This document shows, in pieces, positions 17,992 through 25,500 of a stretch of DNA of 64,000 nucleotides. Source of the stretch: an uncultured Dialister sp. Its GTDB lineage: Bacteria > Bacillota > Negativicutes > Veillonellales > Dialisteraceae. The stretch covers positions 15,265-79,264 of the forward strand of contig OMVW01000007.1 in NCBI GenBank assembly GCA_900314595.1. The letters are read 5' to 3'. Below the pieces are notes generated by a model. That model was not told the DNA's origin. It saw nothing but the letters and a program-made list of their open reading frames with translations, and searched no databases. Position 1 is the stretch's first letter. Each line of letters begins with the position of its first letter. The translations under genes and the position numbers were made by a program.

Positions 17992-19239
17992 ATGAATATT
18001 ATTGATGAACTGAAATGGCGTGGCGCTGTCAACCAGCAGACGGACGAGGAAGGATTGTACAAACTGGTAGGGGAGAAGTCTATTTCCCTCTATTGCGGTA
18101 TCGATCCAACCGGTGACAGCATGCACATCGGTCATCTGATTCCATTTATGATCCTGAAGCGTTTCCAGCTGGCCGGCCATCATCCGGTCATCGTCATCGG
18201 CGGAGGCACCGGCTCCATCGGCGATCCTTCCGGCAGAAAGACGGAAAGAGTCCTCCAGACCATGGATACCATTCAGCACAATGCAGAATGCCTCACGGCC
18301 CAGATGAAGAAACTTTTCGGCGAAGACGGTTTCACCATGGTGAACAACTACGACTGGCTGTCCAAGATTTCCCTCCTCGATTTCCTTCGCGACTATGGCA
18401 AACTTTTCAATATCAATACCATGCTGGCCAAGGAAGTAGTGGCTTCCCGTCTGGATACCGGTATTTCCTTCACCGAATTTACCTACCAGATCCTCCAGTC
18501 CATCGATTTCAAGATGCTCTATGATCATTACAACGTGCAGCTCCAGATCGGCGGGGCTGACCAGTGGGGAAATATTACAAACGGCGTCGATCTTCTGAGA
18601 AAGACGGAAGACGTCCATGATGCATTCGGCCTCACCATTCCGCTCATGCTGAAAGCAGACGGCACGAAATTCGGCAAGACCGCCGGCGGCGCCGTATGGC
18701 TGGATCCGAAGAAGACTTCCCCCTACGAATTCTACCAGTTCTGGTTTAACCAGGATGATCGGGACGTAGTGAAATATCTGAAATACTTCACCTTCCTCTC
18801 CCACGAAGAAATTGATGCTCTTGAAAAAGAAGTGGCAGAGCACCCGGAACACAGAAATGCCCAGAGAAAACTGGCCGAAGAAGTCACCCGCTTCGTCCAT
18901 GGTGAAGCAGGACTTGCCCAGGCACAGAAAGTCACCGAAGCCCTCTTCTCCGGCAATATCCAGGAACTCTCCGGTGAAGAAATCGAAGGCGCTTTCAGAA
19001 ATACAAAAGGCGGCGAAGTCCACGAGGCGCTGATTAATATCGTGGAAGCCCTCGTCCAGGCAGGCGTTGAAAAATCCAAGCGCCAGGCCAGAGAAGACGT
19101 CAAAAACGGAGCTATCCGCGTGAACGGGGTCCAGGTGAAAGACATCGAAGCCACCGTCTCCGCCCATCCGAATACCGACGGAAAATTCATCATCGTGAGA
19201 AAAGGAAAGAAGAACTACTTCTCTATCGCTGTGAAATAA
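17992..19239 (+). CDS. tyrS: Tyrosyl-tRNA synthetase
   Basis: A 415-residue class I synthetase that charges tRNA-Tyr. The HIGH-type motif is in PTGDSMHIGHLIPF (about residues 39-52) and the KMSKS-type loop reads GTKFGKTAGG (about 225). The tyrosine pocket region and the QIGGADQWGNI stretch are intact. An S4 RNA-binding domain ends the protein (SKRQAREDVKNGAIRVNG). AAGGCGGAG precedes the ATG. I saw no T-box specifier region in the 110 bases before it; further upstream are only repeats. Confidence 0.97.
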   Translation: MNIIDELKWRGAVNQQTDEEGLYKLVGEKSISLYCGIDPTGDSMHIGHLIPFMILKRFQLAGHHPVIVIGGGTGSIGDPSGRKTERVLQTMDTIQHNAECLTAQMKKLFGEDGFTMVNNYDWLSKISLLDFLRDYGKLFNINTMLAKEVVASRLDTGISFTEFTYQILQSIDFKMLYDHYNVQLQIGGADQWGNITNGVDLLRKTEDVHDAFGLTIPLMLKADGTKFGKTAGGAVWLDPKKTSPYEFYQFWFNQDDRDVVKYLKYFTFLSHEEIDALEKEVAEHPEHRNAQRKLAEEVTRFVHGEAGLAQAQKVTEALFSGNIQELSGEEIEGAFRNTKGGEVHEALINIVEALVQAGVEKSKRQAREDVKNGAIRVNGVQVKDIEATVSAHPNTDGKFIIVRKGKKNYFSIAVK

Positions 19240-19315
19240 AAGTGGTAAGTGATAAGTGGTAAGTGAAGGATATGGTTTTCCTGCGGAAAACCAATCTTAT
19301 ATAGCCCTTCGGGCT
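19240..19315 (+). repeat. Composite hairpin repeat
   Basis: AGTGGTA AGTGATA AGTGGTA AGTGAAG heptamers, GATA, then TGGTTTTC ctgc GGAAAACCA and TCTTATATAG. This copy has an AT-richer stem than most. Confidence 0.75.
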
Positions 19316-19325
19316 GAACAATTTC

Positions 19326-19364
19326 AAAACGCCTGCGGCAGGCAATCCTCCGCAGGCGTTTTTT
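19326..19364 (+). terminator. Intrinsic terminator downstream of tyrS
   Basis: AACGCCTGCGG / CCGCAGGCGTT, an 11-bp perfect stem, then TTTTTT. Confidence 0.85.
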
Positions 19365-19394
19365 GTGTTGAAATGATGAGAAAGCAGGTATTCA

Positions 19395-19505
19395 CCCCGC
19401 CTGTGCAAAATCCCCATATAAAATTGTGCCGCGGGAGCGGCACACCTTCCCGACAGCCCCGATATCCCCGAAACCAATCCCGATATCCCCGATTCAAAAG
19501 CTTTT
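19395..19505 (-). repeat. Composite hairpin repeat, minus orientation
   Basis: CCCCGCCTGTGCAAAATCCCCATATA, GTGCCGC ggga GCGGCAC, ACCTTCCCG and 9-base CCCGATATC-type units ending GATTCAAAAG. Confidence 0.8.
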
Positions 19506-19615
19506 TCGTTAGAAAGTTCGCCTTTCATCCCAATTTCCGGGTTCTCCATTTCTCGTCCTTCCAAAACATGCTATACTAAAAATAATAAACCTCGTGATAG
19601 AAAAGGAGAAAAACC

Positions 19616-19987
19616 ATGAAATTTGCTTTCAATCACAACAATTTCAACGTGCTCGATTTAGAGAAGAGTATCGCTTTCTATGAAGAAGCTCTGGGACTCA
19701 AAGTAGTGGGTGAGTACAAAGCTCCGGACGGCTCCTTTATCCTCGCTTACCTGGGAGACGGGGAGACGAAACACCGGCTGGAACTCACATGGCTCAGGGA
19801 CAGGAAAGACCCCTACAATCTGGGAGACAATGAATTCCACCTGGCCTTCGACGTGGACGATATGGAAGCGGCCCACAGGAAACATCAGGAAATGGGCTGC
19901 ATCTGCTATGAAAATCCGGCCATGGGCATCTATTTCATCCTTGACCCTGACGGATACTGGATTGAAATCATCCCGGGAGGCAAATGA
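19616..19987 (+). CDS. gloA: Lactoylglutathione lyase (glyoxalase I) family protein
   Basis: A 123-residue vicinal-oxygen-chelate protein. The two beta-alpha-beta-beta-beta modules are visible: FNHNNFNVLDLEKSIAFYEE (first) and FHLAFDVDDMEAAHRKH (second). Likely metal ligands are the His near the N-terminus, Glu in HRLELTW, His in EFHLAF and Glu in YWIEIIPGG. It probably detoxifies methylglyoxal or a related hemithioacetal. It overlaps tcdA by 4 bases, so the two are co-translated. AAAAGGAG precedes the ATG. Confidence 0.88.
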   Translation: MKFAFNHNNFNVLDLEKSIAFYEEALGLKVVGEYKAPDGSFILAYLGDGETKHRLELTWLRDRKDPYNLGDNEFHLAFDVDDMEAAHRKHQEMGCICYENPAMGIYFILDPDGYWIEIIPGGK

Positions 19988-20688
19988 TGGACCCTATCTT
20001 TGTAAGAACTGCAAGAGTGATCGGTGAAGAAGGGGTCGACCTCCTTTCTGCGAAAACGGTAGCCGTCTTTGGCATAGGCGGCGTAGGCTCCTATGCGGCA
20101 GAAGCCCTCGTACGATCCGGGGTAGGCCACCTCATTTTCATCGATAAAGACGAAGTGGAAGATTCGAACCTGAACCGCCAGCTCGTGGCCGACCGGACGA
20201 CCATCGGCAGAAACAAGGCGGAAGTCATGGTGGAAAGAGCCCACCGGGTGAATCCCGCCTGTGATGCGAAAGCATATCCTGTATATTACAAGGCAGGAGA
20301 TGAAGATTTCATTAAAAATCTTCATGCCGATTATATCATCGATGCCATCGACGACGTACCGGCCAAAGTTTCCATTGCCGAAATCTGCTATAAACTGAAA
20401 ATTCCGCTCATTGCCTCCATGGGCACCGGCAACCGCCTGCGCCCGGAAATGCTGCAGATTGCAGATATCAATAAAACTTCCGTCTGTCACCTGGCAAGGA
20501 AGATGAGGAAAGAACTGAAAGACCGGAGGGTCCGCCACCTGACCGTGGTTTACTCCAAAGAACTTCCCCACAAACCCATCGGAGAAGGCCACGCGCCGGG
20601 CTCCACCTCCTTCGTGCCGCCTGTTTCCGGCATGATGATGGCAGGCTACGTCGTAAGGAGCCTCCTCAAAGAAAAAAACATCACCTGA
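19984..20688 (+). CDS. tcdA: tRNA threonylcarbamoyladenosine dehydratase
   Basis: A 234-residue E1/ThiF-like protein that, in E. coli, uses ATP to cyclise t6A37 of tRNAs to ct6A. The Rossmann ATP site GIGGVGSYAAEALVRSG is at about 25-41, and DKDEVEDSNLNRQ with the activating Arg follows. GTGNRLRPEMLQIADI (about 142-157) also fits TcdA/YgdL. Because of the 4-base overlap with gloA and the short gap to the next gene, it sits in the middle of a three-gene unit. Confidence 0.92.
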   Translation: MMDPIFVRTARVIGEEGVDLLSAKTVAVFGIGGVGSYAAEALVRSGVGHLIFIDKDEVEDSNLNRQLVADRTTIGRNKAEVMVERAHRVNPACDAKAYPVYYKAGDEDFIKNLHADYIIDAIDDVPAKVSIAEICYKLKIPLIASMGTGNRLRPEMLQIADINKTSVCHLARKMRKELKDRRVRHLTVVYSKELPHKPIGEGHAPGSTSFVPPVSGMMMAGYVVRSLLKEKNIT

Positions 20689-20719
20689 TTTCTTTGTTTC
20701 CGAAAGAAAGGAAATAAAA

Positions 20720-21328
20720 ATGGCAGAAATCCTTCATCCCGACTGGATCACAGTCAAAGACAACGGAATAGACCATGCCGGTTACGACCAGGAATGGTAC
20801 CCCGAGAAAAGGCAGAAACTGGCCGGCTGCGGCCCCACGGCCGGCAGCATGATGGCTGCCTATATCGAAAGAAAACAGCAGGGAAAAATCGTCGCCACCC
20901 GGGATGAAGCCCTCTCCGTCATGCTGGAAATATGGAAATACGCCACACCCCGCATGCACGGCCTCTACAAGACCCGCTGGCTCAAAGAAGGCCTCACGGA
21001 ATACATGAAAGAGAGAGGACTCAAAGGCAAAGTGGAAGCTCTGCCCATCCCCTCTATCCGGCTGCTCGCCCCGAAACTTCCCAAAGTGGCAGCCTTCATC
21101 ACCGAAGGCTTAGAGGCCGACTGCCCCATGGGTTTCCTCAACCTCCACTCCGGAGACGAACCCATTCCCTACCACTGGCACTGGATGCCCCTCGTCAAAA
21201 TCGAAGAAAAAGAAGGGGAATACTACTGCACCCTCTGGGACGAAGGAAAACCCCACGTCTTCAACCTGGGCAGCTGGCTGGCAAAGACGAAATTCGGGGG
21301 AGGGTTCGTACGGATTATTGGGTCATGA
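20720..21328 (+). CDS. C39-like cysteine peptidase-fold protein
   Basis: A 202-residue protein without a signal peptide. A papain-like nucleophile region LAGCGPTAGSMMAAY (about 35-49), a later His in PYHWHWMPLV (about 151-160) and the Asp in YCTLWDEGKPH (about 171) give a plausible Cys-His-Asp triad of the peptidase C39-like fold. I do not know a substrate. It follows tcdA by about 30 bases with GAAAGGAAATAAAA before the ATG, so probably shares the gloA-tcdA transcript. A good terminator follows. Confidence 0.6.
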   Translation: MAEILHPDWITVKDNGIDHAGYDQEWYPEKRQKLAGCGPTAGSMMAAYIERKQQGKIVATRDEALSVMLEIWKYATPRMHGLYKTRWLKEGLTEYMKERGLKGKVEALPIPSIRLLAPKLPKVAAFITEGLEADCPMGFLNLHSGDEPIPYHWHWMPLVKIEEKEGEYYCTLWDEGKPHVFNLGSWLAKTKFGGGFVRIIGS

Positions 21329-21360
21329 TGATTCCATTTCGGAAATAAAGCCATAAAATG

Positions 21361-21392
21361 AAACGCCCGTATCGAAAGATGCGGGCGTTTTT
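21361..21392 (+). terminator. Intrinsic terminator of the gloA-tcdA-C39 unit
   Basis: AAACGCCCG..CGGGCGTTT stem followed by TT; it marks the left border of the AT-richer island. Confidence 0.8.
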
Positions 21393-21441
21393 GCGTTGAA
21401 AGTTATTGGTGAAGCTAGAAATACAGAATAAGCAGGAACAT

Positions 21442-22140
21442 TTATCTTGTATTTAATTTTTCAATGCTATGTGCTTTATGTTGAGCTGTTGTCCAATCAT
21501 CATAGTGAATAAACGTTGTGGCATTTTTATAATCACCAAATACCGATTCCGGCATGGCACCATAAACAAGAATAATTTGAGGCTCAAGCGTCTCAAGCAT
21601 GGCTTCAAGACCGGATTTAAAGAAATATTTATCATCTTTATGTTTGATGCATCCATAGGTACCAATAGCAATGATACTGTGCTTTTCAACTCCCAGAAAT
21701 GCTGCTCTTTCCGGAAGTCTCTTTGTGGTATAGGTATCTTCGGTGCCCCATCGTATTTGAGGAATCACGTAAATGCCATTCTTCTGAAAATAATACCCGA
21801 TAGCACGATTTCGGTAAATATTTGTGATTTGAACGGACAGTGGAGCGTCACGATAGAGAGAACAATCCGGCGAGATTATGGCACTGAATTTTTTGAAATC
21901 ATCAATGTAATGCTCCGGATGAATCAGAATATCTGAGAAACAGATGTCTTTCTCAAAAAAACCAATAGCAGCCTGTCGATTGTTGCATTGTCTTCGAAAG
22001 GAGAAAGGGATAATCGACGATGGGATAAGAAAGGACTTTGGCCTTTTTATAATTGGAATTTCGAGGATTCCATCAAAATCAGCCCCGGCAACTAATTCTG
22101 GATTACATCCATCATCCAATATAGCTTTACGCATCTTCAT
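21442..22140 (-). CDS. DUF4417-domain protein
   Basis: A 232-residue protein resembling DUF4417, a family of unknown function found often on phages and mobile islands. Recognisable parts are ADFDGILEIPIIKRP, IYVIPQIRWGTED and the C-terminal GAMPESVFGDY with FIHYDDWT. I start it at MKMRKAIL because GAGGT lies 5 bases before that ATG; this makes it overlap the stop of the small Cys-rich gene by 14 bases. An upstream ATG would add 12 residues. AT-rich base use differs from the housekeeping genes before it. Confidence 0.7.
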   Translation of the reverse strand: MKMRKAILDDGCNPELVAGADFDGILEIPIIKRPKSFLIPSSIIPFSFRRQCNNRQAAIGFFEKDICFSDILIHPEHYIDDFKKFSAIISPDCSLYRDAPLSVQITNIYRNRAIGYYFQKNGIYVIPQIRWGTEDTYTTKRLPERAAFLGVEKHSIIAIGTYGCIKHKDDKYFFKSGLEAMLETLEPQIILVYGAMPESVFGDYKNATTFIHYDDWTTAQHKAHSIEKLNTR

Positions 22141-22321
22141 CTTGTACCTCGTGAATTTCTGGCGGCACGTTGCCAATCCATACAGAAATATCTTTTTTAT
22201 AACAGGGGCATTTTTTAAGAATCGGAATAGGATTTTTGATTGGGGCCTCTGTTTTAATGATAAAGCAGTGTTTGTTAAATGGGCATTGGGTAGGACAACG
22301 ATAGGTATATTCTTTTCTCAT
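22127..22321 (-). CDS. Small Cys-rich protein, partner of DUF4417 gene
   Basis: A 64-residue protein with Cys in CPTQCPFNKHC (about 9-19) and KKCPCYKK (about 36-43), suggesting a metal-binding or Fe-S knuckle. A GGAG motif precedes the ATG. Its 3' end overlaps the DUF4417 start, which implies translational coupling and a joint function. I do not recognise a family. Confidence 0.55.
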   Translation of the reverse strand: MRKEYTYRCPTQCPFNKHCFIIKTEAPIKNPIPILKKCPCYKKDISVWIGNVPPEIHEVQDEDA

Positions 22322-22411
22322 AGGATCTCCATGTTCATTAGTTCGCTTATTTCTAACAAGAAAACTTGAAAAATCAGGGAATAAATGAATATTCCCACAA
22401 AAAGAATTGTA

Positions 22412-22762
22412 TTAAATTTCATAAGGGAAATCAGGGCTTATTGAATAGGAAATGCCTGCCTTACTTAAAGCACGCGCTATACTTTGGATAATTTCAGCTT
22501 TATCGGTTAGACTTCCAGTTCCAAATTGAAGGTATTTTTTTGATGCAGGGTAATTACAATGAAACAGACGAGCTGTTACCCGGATCATATCGATAGATGG
22601 ATTCTCAGTTGGAAACAACTTTATGGAATATTGAATTTTATCAAGGTGAATTGGTGGAATGTAAGTAGTGACTAGATTCCAGTTACATTTGGGACATTTA
22701 TAGCCACAGGATAAACCTTTTATAAAGTAGACCATTTCTGTTCCACACTTATCGCATTTCAT
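22412..22762 (-). CDS. Putative immunity protein with zinc ribbon
   Basis: A 116-residue protein starting MKCDKCGTEM with a second pair in CGYKCPKCNW, a four-Cys zinc ribbon, followed by an alpha/beta body with no family I know. Its ATG overlaps the stop of the preceding toxin-like gene (ATGA), the normal layout for toxin/immunity pairs. The role as immunity protein is inferred from that position and from the matching layout of the neighbouring cassette. Confidence 0.6.
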   Translation of the reverse strand: MKCDKCGTEMVYFIKGLSCGYKCPKCNWNLVTTYIPPIHLDKIQYSIKLFPTENPSIDMIRVTARLFHCNYPASKKYLQFGTGSLTDKAEIIQSIARALSKAGISYSISPDFPYEI

Positions 22763-23250
22763 TTTCTTTTACCTCCTTGGGGATAGAAAGTTTTAAATTT
22801 TCCTAGTCTATTCAATAATGGTTGTGGAGAACCGTTTACAATATGTCCATCGGCTACTAAATATATTCCGCTTGGCCAAGCCCATAAAAAAGAAGTGGGA
22901 GCCTTGACTGGACGATTGAGCTTATTTGCCAAATTTTGGGCGAATCCATTCGGGATTTTTCCTGTGCTGCAAGATAACAAACGTATTGCTCCGTCTTTAT
23001 ATTCTGGATTGGATTTCAGCAATCTTGCTAAAATTCTATGATTAATACTTAAGAGCTTTCCTTTGAATGCTATTTTAATGTCGGTTGGACTGCCATGAGC
23101 AATGATATCGTAAAAGCCATTGCTGTCGATATCTTTTCTCCGTTTAATATTTCTTGAAAAATCATCATTCTTTATCATCAGGTCCATACTGCCCGGAGTA
23201 GCAGACATACCTCGAGTTTTGCTGTATAATCCGCTGTTTCCGCTGCCCAT
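22759..23250 (-). CDS. Orphan polymorphic toxin module 1
   Basis: A 163-residue protein with the leader MGSGNSGLYSKTRG, shared with the next cassette, and a C-terminal part with DIIAHGSPTDIKI, LARLLKSNPEYKDGAIRLL, SCSTGKIPNGFAQNLANKL and VKAPTSFLWAWPSG. Similar C-termini end RHS and other large polymorphic toxins. Here there is no export or repeat region, so it looks like a displaced toxin tip. The catalytic activity is unknown to me. Its ATG overlaps the stop of a 31-codon ORF by one base, and its stop overlaps the immunity gene. Confidence 0.6.
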   Translation of the reverse strand: MGSGNSGLYSKTRGMSATPGSMDLMIKNDDFSRNIKRRKDIDSNGFYDIIAHGSPTDIKIAFKGKLLSINHRILARLLKSNPEYKDGAIRLLSCSTGKIPNGFAQNLANKLNRPVKAPTSFLWAWPSGIYLVADGHIVNGSPQPLLNRLGKFKTFYPQGGKRK

Positions 23251-23345
23251 CAGAATGTACCTCCAATCAGTTTCTCTTTTTGGGAAGTACTTTTTACGAT
23301 ATAAAAGCGCGATGAAACTTTGTAAAACTTATAATTGCTGAACAT
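23250..23345 (-). CDS. 31-residue ORF coupled to toxin module 1
   Basis: Encodes MFSNYKFYKVSS... ending KLIGGTF. TGGAGGT lies before the ATG, and the stop shares one base with the toxin start (TGATGG). The second cassette has an ORF of exactly the same length at the same place. It may be a translation-coupling leader or a small functional peptide; the sequence matches nothing I know. Confidence 0.45.
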   Translation of the reverse strand: MFSNYKFYKVSSRFYIVKSTSQKEKLIGGTF

Positions 23346-23373
23346 TGCAAACCTCCAAAATGTAACTGTGAGG

Positions 23374-23426
23374 TTCTGCAATGCAGCATGTCAGGGCAGC
23401 TCTTTTGCAAGTAACCTTATGAAATT
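23374..23426 (-). repeat. 53-bp direct repeat, copy before toxin cassette 1
   Basis: Starts TTCTGCAATGCAGCATG and ends CTTATGAAATT on the plus strand. It is identical over 53 bases to 24198-24250. Each copy lies just upstream of a 31-codon ORF plus toxin cassette. Confidence 0.9.
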
Positions 23427-23447
23427 AAATCAGAACTGATAAAGTCG

Positions 23448-23693
23448 TTAATACAACCATATATCATTATCGGTTATTTGATTGATCATCTCCTTAACAG
23501 TGTACCCATCTCTGGAAATCATAAGTATATCCTCTGGTTTTTCCACTTCTGTAGTTTCTTTGTAGAATTCACAGAAGGAAAAGACATATTTCCCGTCAAG
23601 AGTTCCCTGGGTTATGGAGTATTCCTTTCCATGAAAATTAAATTCAATTTCATGACCATGCTTAAGATAATCGATGAGTTGTTCCTGCGTCAT
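23448..23693 (-). CDS. Putative immunity protein of toxin module 2
   Basis: An 81-residue acidic protein (MTQEQLIDYLKHGHEIEF..., ending NQITDNDIWLY). Small size, acidic charge and a 4-base overlap with the toxin stop are typical of cognate immunity proteins. I recall similar short proteins next to polymorphic toxins, but no named family. No Cys ribbon, so it is unrelated to the immunity candidate of cassette 1. Confidence 0.65.
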   Translation of the reverse strand: MTQEQLIDYLKHGHEIEFNFHGKEYSITQGTLDGKYVFSFCEFYKETTEVEKPEDILMISRDGYTVKEMINQITDNDIWLY

Positions 23694-24076
23694 TTTTTTA
23701 TTGCTCCTTCTGTTTCCAATCTGGTCAAAGTTCCGTCTTCATTTTTTATCCACTTATGTTCATGGGGGACATTGGGGTGTAATTTCGCATTCCCGTGATT
23801 GGTATAATCGATATCAAGATAAGGTTTTCCATCTTCACCATAATATCTTTCTTGAGTTAGACTGTCATTTTTTGTGATTCTTAATACAGAATTGGGAATT
23901 CCGGTAAATGAAATATGGTGTGAATCTGTTTCATTTGATACAGTGTCTACTTTTTTTATTGACGCTGAACCGGCAGAATTATAATCTTTTCCGTTTACCG
24001 GTTTATTTTGCTTATTATTTAATGAATTGTCTGCACCCCGTGTCTTTTGATATAATCCGCTTCTGCCGCTGCCCAT
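23690..24076 (-). CDS. Orphan polymorphic toxin module 2
   Basis: A 128-residue protein starting MGSGRSGLYQKTRG, then a low-complexity Asn/Ser/Lys linker, then a C-terminal module with QERYYGEDGKPYLDIDYTNH, GNAKLHPNVPHEHKW and a charged end. Such YYG..DIDYT(N/D)HG..HP..PH.H.W tips are seen at the end of RHS/LXG-type toxins. I chose the ATG at 24076 over an upstream start because AGAGGTG lies 8 bases before it and the leader matches module 1. The delivery domain is absent. The start overlaps a 31-codon ORF by one base. Confidence 0.65.
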   Translation of the reverse strand: MGSGRSGLYQKTRGADNSLNNKQNKPVNGKDYNSAGSASIKKVDTVSNETDSHHISFTGIPNSVLRITKNDSLTQERYYGEDGKPYLDIDYTNHGNAKLHPNVPHEHKWIKNEDGTLTRLETEGAIKK

Positions 24077-24171
24077 TAGGAAGCACCTCTCATGAGAAAA
24101 TGCATTTTGCAGAAGGAATTGTAGTTGCCAGTGTAATAGGATTGTTTGTGATGCTTTGGGATTTGATGCAT
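24076..24171 (-). CDS. 31-residue ORF coupled to toxin module 2
   Basis: Encodes MHQIPKHHKQSYYTG... ending HFLMRGAS. TGGAGGTATCTCA precedes the ATG, and the stop TAA shares its last base with the toxin ATG. Length and overlap equal those of the ORF at 23250-23345, although the peptides are not alike. Confidence 0.45.
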   Translation of the reverse strand: MHQIPKHHKQSYYTGNYNSFCKMHFLMRGAS

Positions 24172-24197
24172 TGAGATACCTCCATAAAAGAAAGGGA

Positions 24198-24250
24198 TTC
24201 TGCAATGCAGCATGTCAGGGCAGCTCTTTTGCAAGTAACCTTATGAAATT
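24198..24250 (-). repeat. 53-bp direct repeat, copy before toxin cassette 2
   Basis: Identical to 23374-23426. The repeat separates the toxin cassette from the ImmA-like gene and may serve as a recombination anchor or leader. Confidence 0.9.
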
Positions 24251-24257
24251 GTAAATA

Positions 24258-24929
24258 TCAGGAAGCGAGGCCCAGGTTTTTCAGGCGATACATCATGGCA
24301 CTATTGGAAACGCTGAATTCCATGGCCATCTGCGCGATGATAGCTTTTGATTGTGGATCTTCCAGGTATAAATGCCCCTGGCTTCCATTGAATTGAGTAA
24401 GAATGCGTTCAGTGAGATCTTCCGGCATAAGGAAAGCAGCAGCACAGTAGTTGGCCTGGTGTTCGCATATTTCCAAAGAAGTTCGCCGGCGGAACTGACC
24501 ATTCAGGGCTGATGCTGTCGAAGTATGAGTGTAATCCGGGTTACTATGGGCAAAGCATCTTTTGTGAAGGACCTGATGGAAAACTTCGTGCATTACCGTG
24601 AAATTCTCCCGTCCCCGGTATGGTTCTTCTGTGAGCGTACTGTCTATCAGAATAGTGCCTTTGTCAAGTGCAATGGTGAGTGGCTTCATACCGGGCTCAT
24701 AATAAGGTTTAGGCCACACATACAGATAGCCATCTTTGAAAGCGGTCAATCCCAGGATGCTTTGATCCGGAGTGATGTATTTCCAGTCATAAGGTGCATT
24801 CAGGCAATTTTCGATAACTGCATATACATCGATAGGCTTAGCTTTATAAAGCCTTTCCGGGTCAAATCTTTTTAACAAATCTACTGCTTTTTCTTCCAAT
24901 TGCCGACGAGTGTAATTGTAGTGAATCAA
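24258..24929 (-). CDS. ImmA/IrrE-family metallo-endopeptidase
   Basis: A 223-residue protein with the zinc motif VMHEVFHQVLH (HExxH, about residue 115) and a third-ligand candidate in EICEHQANYCAAAFLMP. The family cleaves or inactivates a cognate XRE repressor to switch a mobile element or stress response. The XRE gene lies directly upstream and overlaps by 4 bases, so the pair fits ImmR/ImmA. The last ~50 residues resemble the helix-turn-helix-like tail SKAIIAQMAMEFSVSNSAM seen in many members. Confidence 0.87.
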   Translation of the reverse strand: MIHYNYTRRQLEEKAVDLLKRFDPERLYKAKPIDVYAVIENCLNAPYDWKYITPDQSILGLTAFKDGYLYVWPKPYYEPGMKPLTIALDKGTILIDSTLTEEPYRGRENFTVMHEVFHQVLHKRCFAHSNPDYTHTSTASALNGQFRRRTSLEICEHQANYCAAAFLMPEDLTERILTQFNGSQGHLYLEDPQSKAIIAQMAMEFSVSNSAMMYRLKNLGLAS

Positions 24930-25309
24930 TGATCAGAGTTCTCCTTTCGTTTACCCTCAAGCATTTCGATGACTTTCTGCCATTCCTTTTCTCCGGCTCC
25001 CTGATCTCTTGCCATGCGCAGTGCGACACGGACCTTATCATTTCCCATGATGTAATCCGGCAAATCGGGGGAGACAGAATTTTCCCTTTCTTCACCGGCC
25101 AGATCATACATTTGATGAGCCTCATCAGAATTCAGGTCCAGAATACGTACAAGCTCATCCAGCCTGTCTTTCTGAGGCGGATAGCGATGGCCTTTTTCGA
25201 TATCACTCATAAAAGCCGGAGCAATATCAAGGGCCTTAGCCAGCCCACGCAGAGTCATTCCTTTTGCTTTTCGCTTTTGCTCAATAAATTTTCCAAAATT
25301 GCCAGTCAT
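24926..25309 (-). CDS. XRE-family transcriptional regulator
   Basis: A 127-residue protein with an N-terminal Cro/CI helix-turn-helix (GMTLRGLAKALDIAPAFMSD, about 17-36, then IEKGHRYPPQKDRLDEL) and a C-terminal tail of about 50 residues that may be the target of the ImmA peptidase. It is divergent from the type I restriction operon across a 190-base region with repeated TTCGC-AA half sites, so it probably represses both directions. AGGAGGAAGAAATC precedes the ATG. Confidence 0.88.
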   Translation of the reverse strand: MTGNFGKFIEQKRKAKGMTLRGLAKALDIAPAFMSDIEKGHRYPPQKDRLDELVRILDLNSDEAHQMYDLAGEERENSVSPDLPDYIMGNDKVRVALRMARDQGAGEKEWQKVIEMLEGKRKENSDH

Positions 25310-25335
25310 GATTTCTTCCTCCTTAAGTAAGCTTG

Positions 25336-25401
25336 TTCGCGAATTAGATTACAAATAAATCGTAGCATGACAGAAAATAAAAGTCAATACCATGTTCGCA
25401 A
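25336..25401. promoter_or_regulatory. Divergent control region of XRE/ImmA and hsdMSR
   Basis: Minus-strand promoter for the XRE gene: TTGACT (25382-25387), 17 bp, TACGAT (25359-25364). The palindrome TTCGCGAA (25336-25343) and the half site TTCGCAAA (25395-25402) flank it, with a weaker TTCGTTTA near 25412. A plus promoter TTTACT-17-TATAAT (25416-25444) would serve hsdM. The sites are likely XRE operators; this is inferred from position. Confidence 0.55.
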
Positions 25402-25500
25402 AAATCTTACATTCGTTTACTTGAAGCATTTTGCCGATTATAATAGAGATAGATTTTTAAAAGGAATCATTTAATAAAAGGATTGATACAGGGGGAAAAC

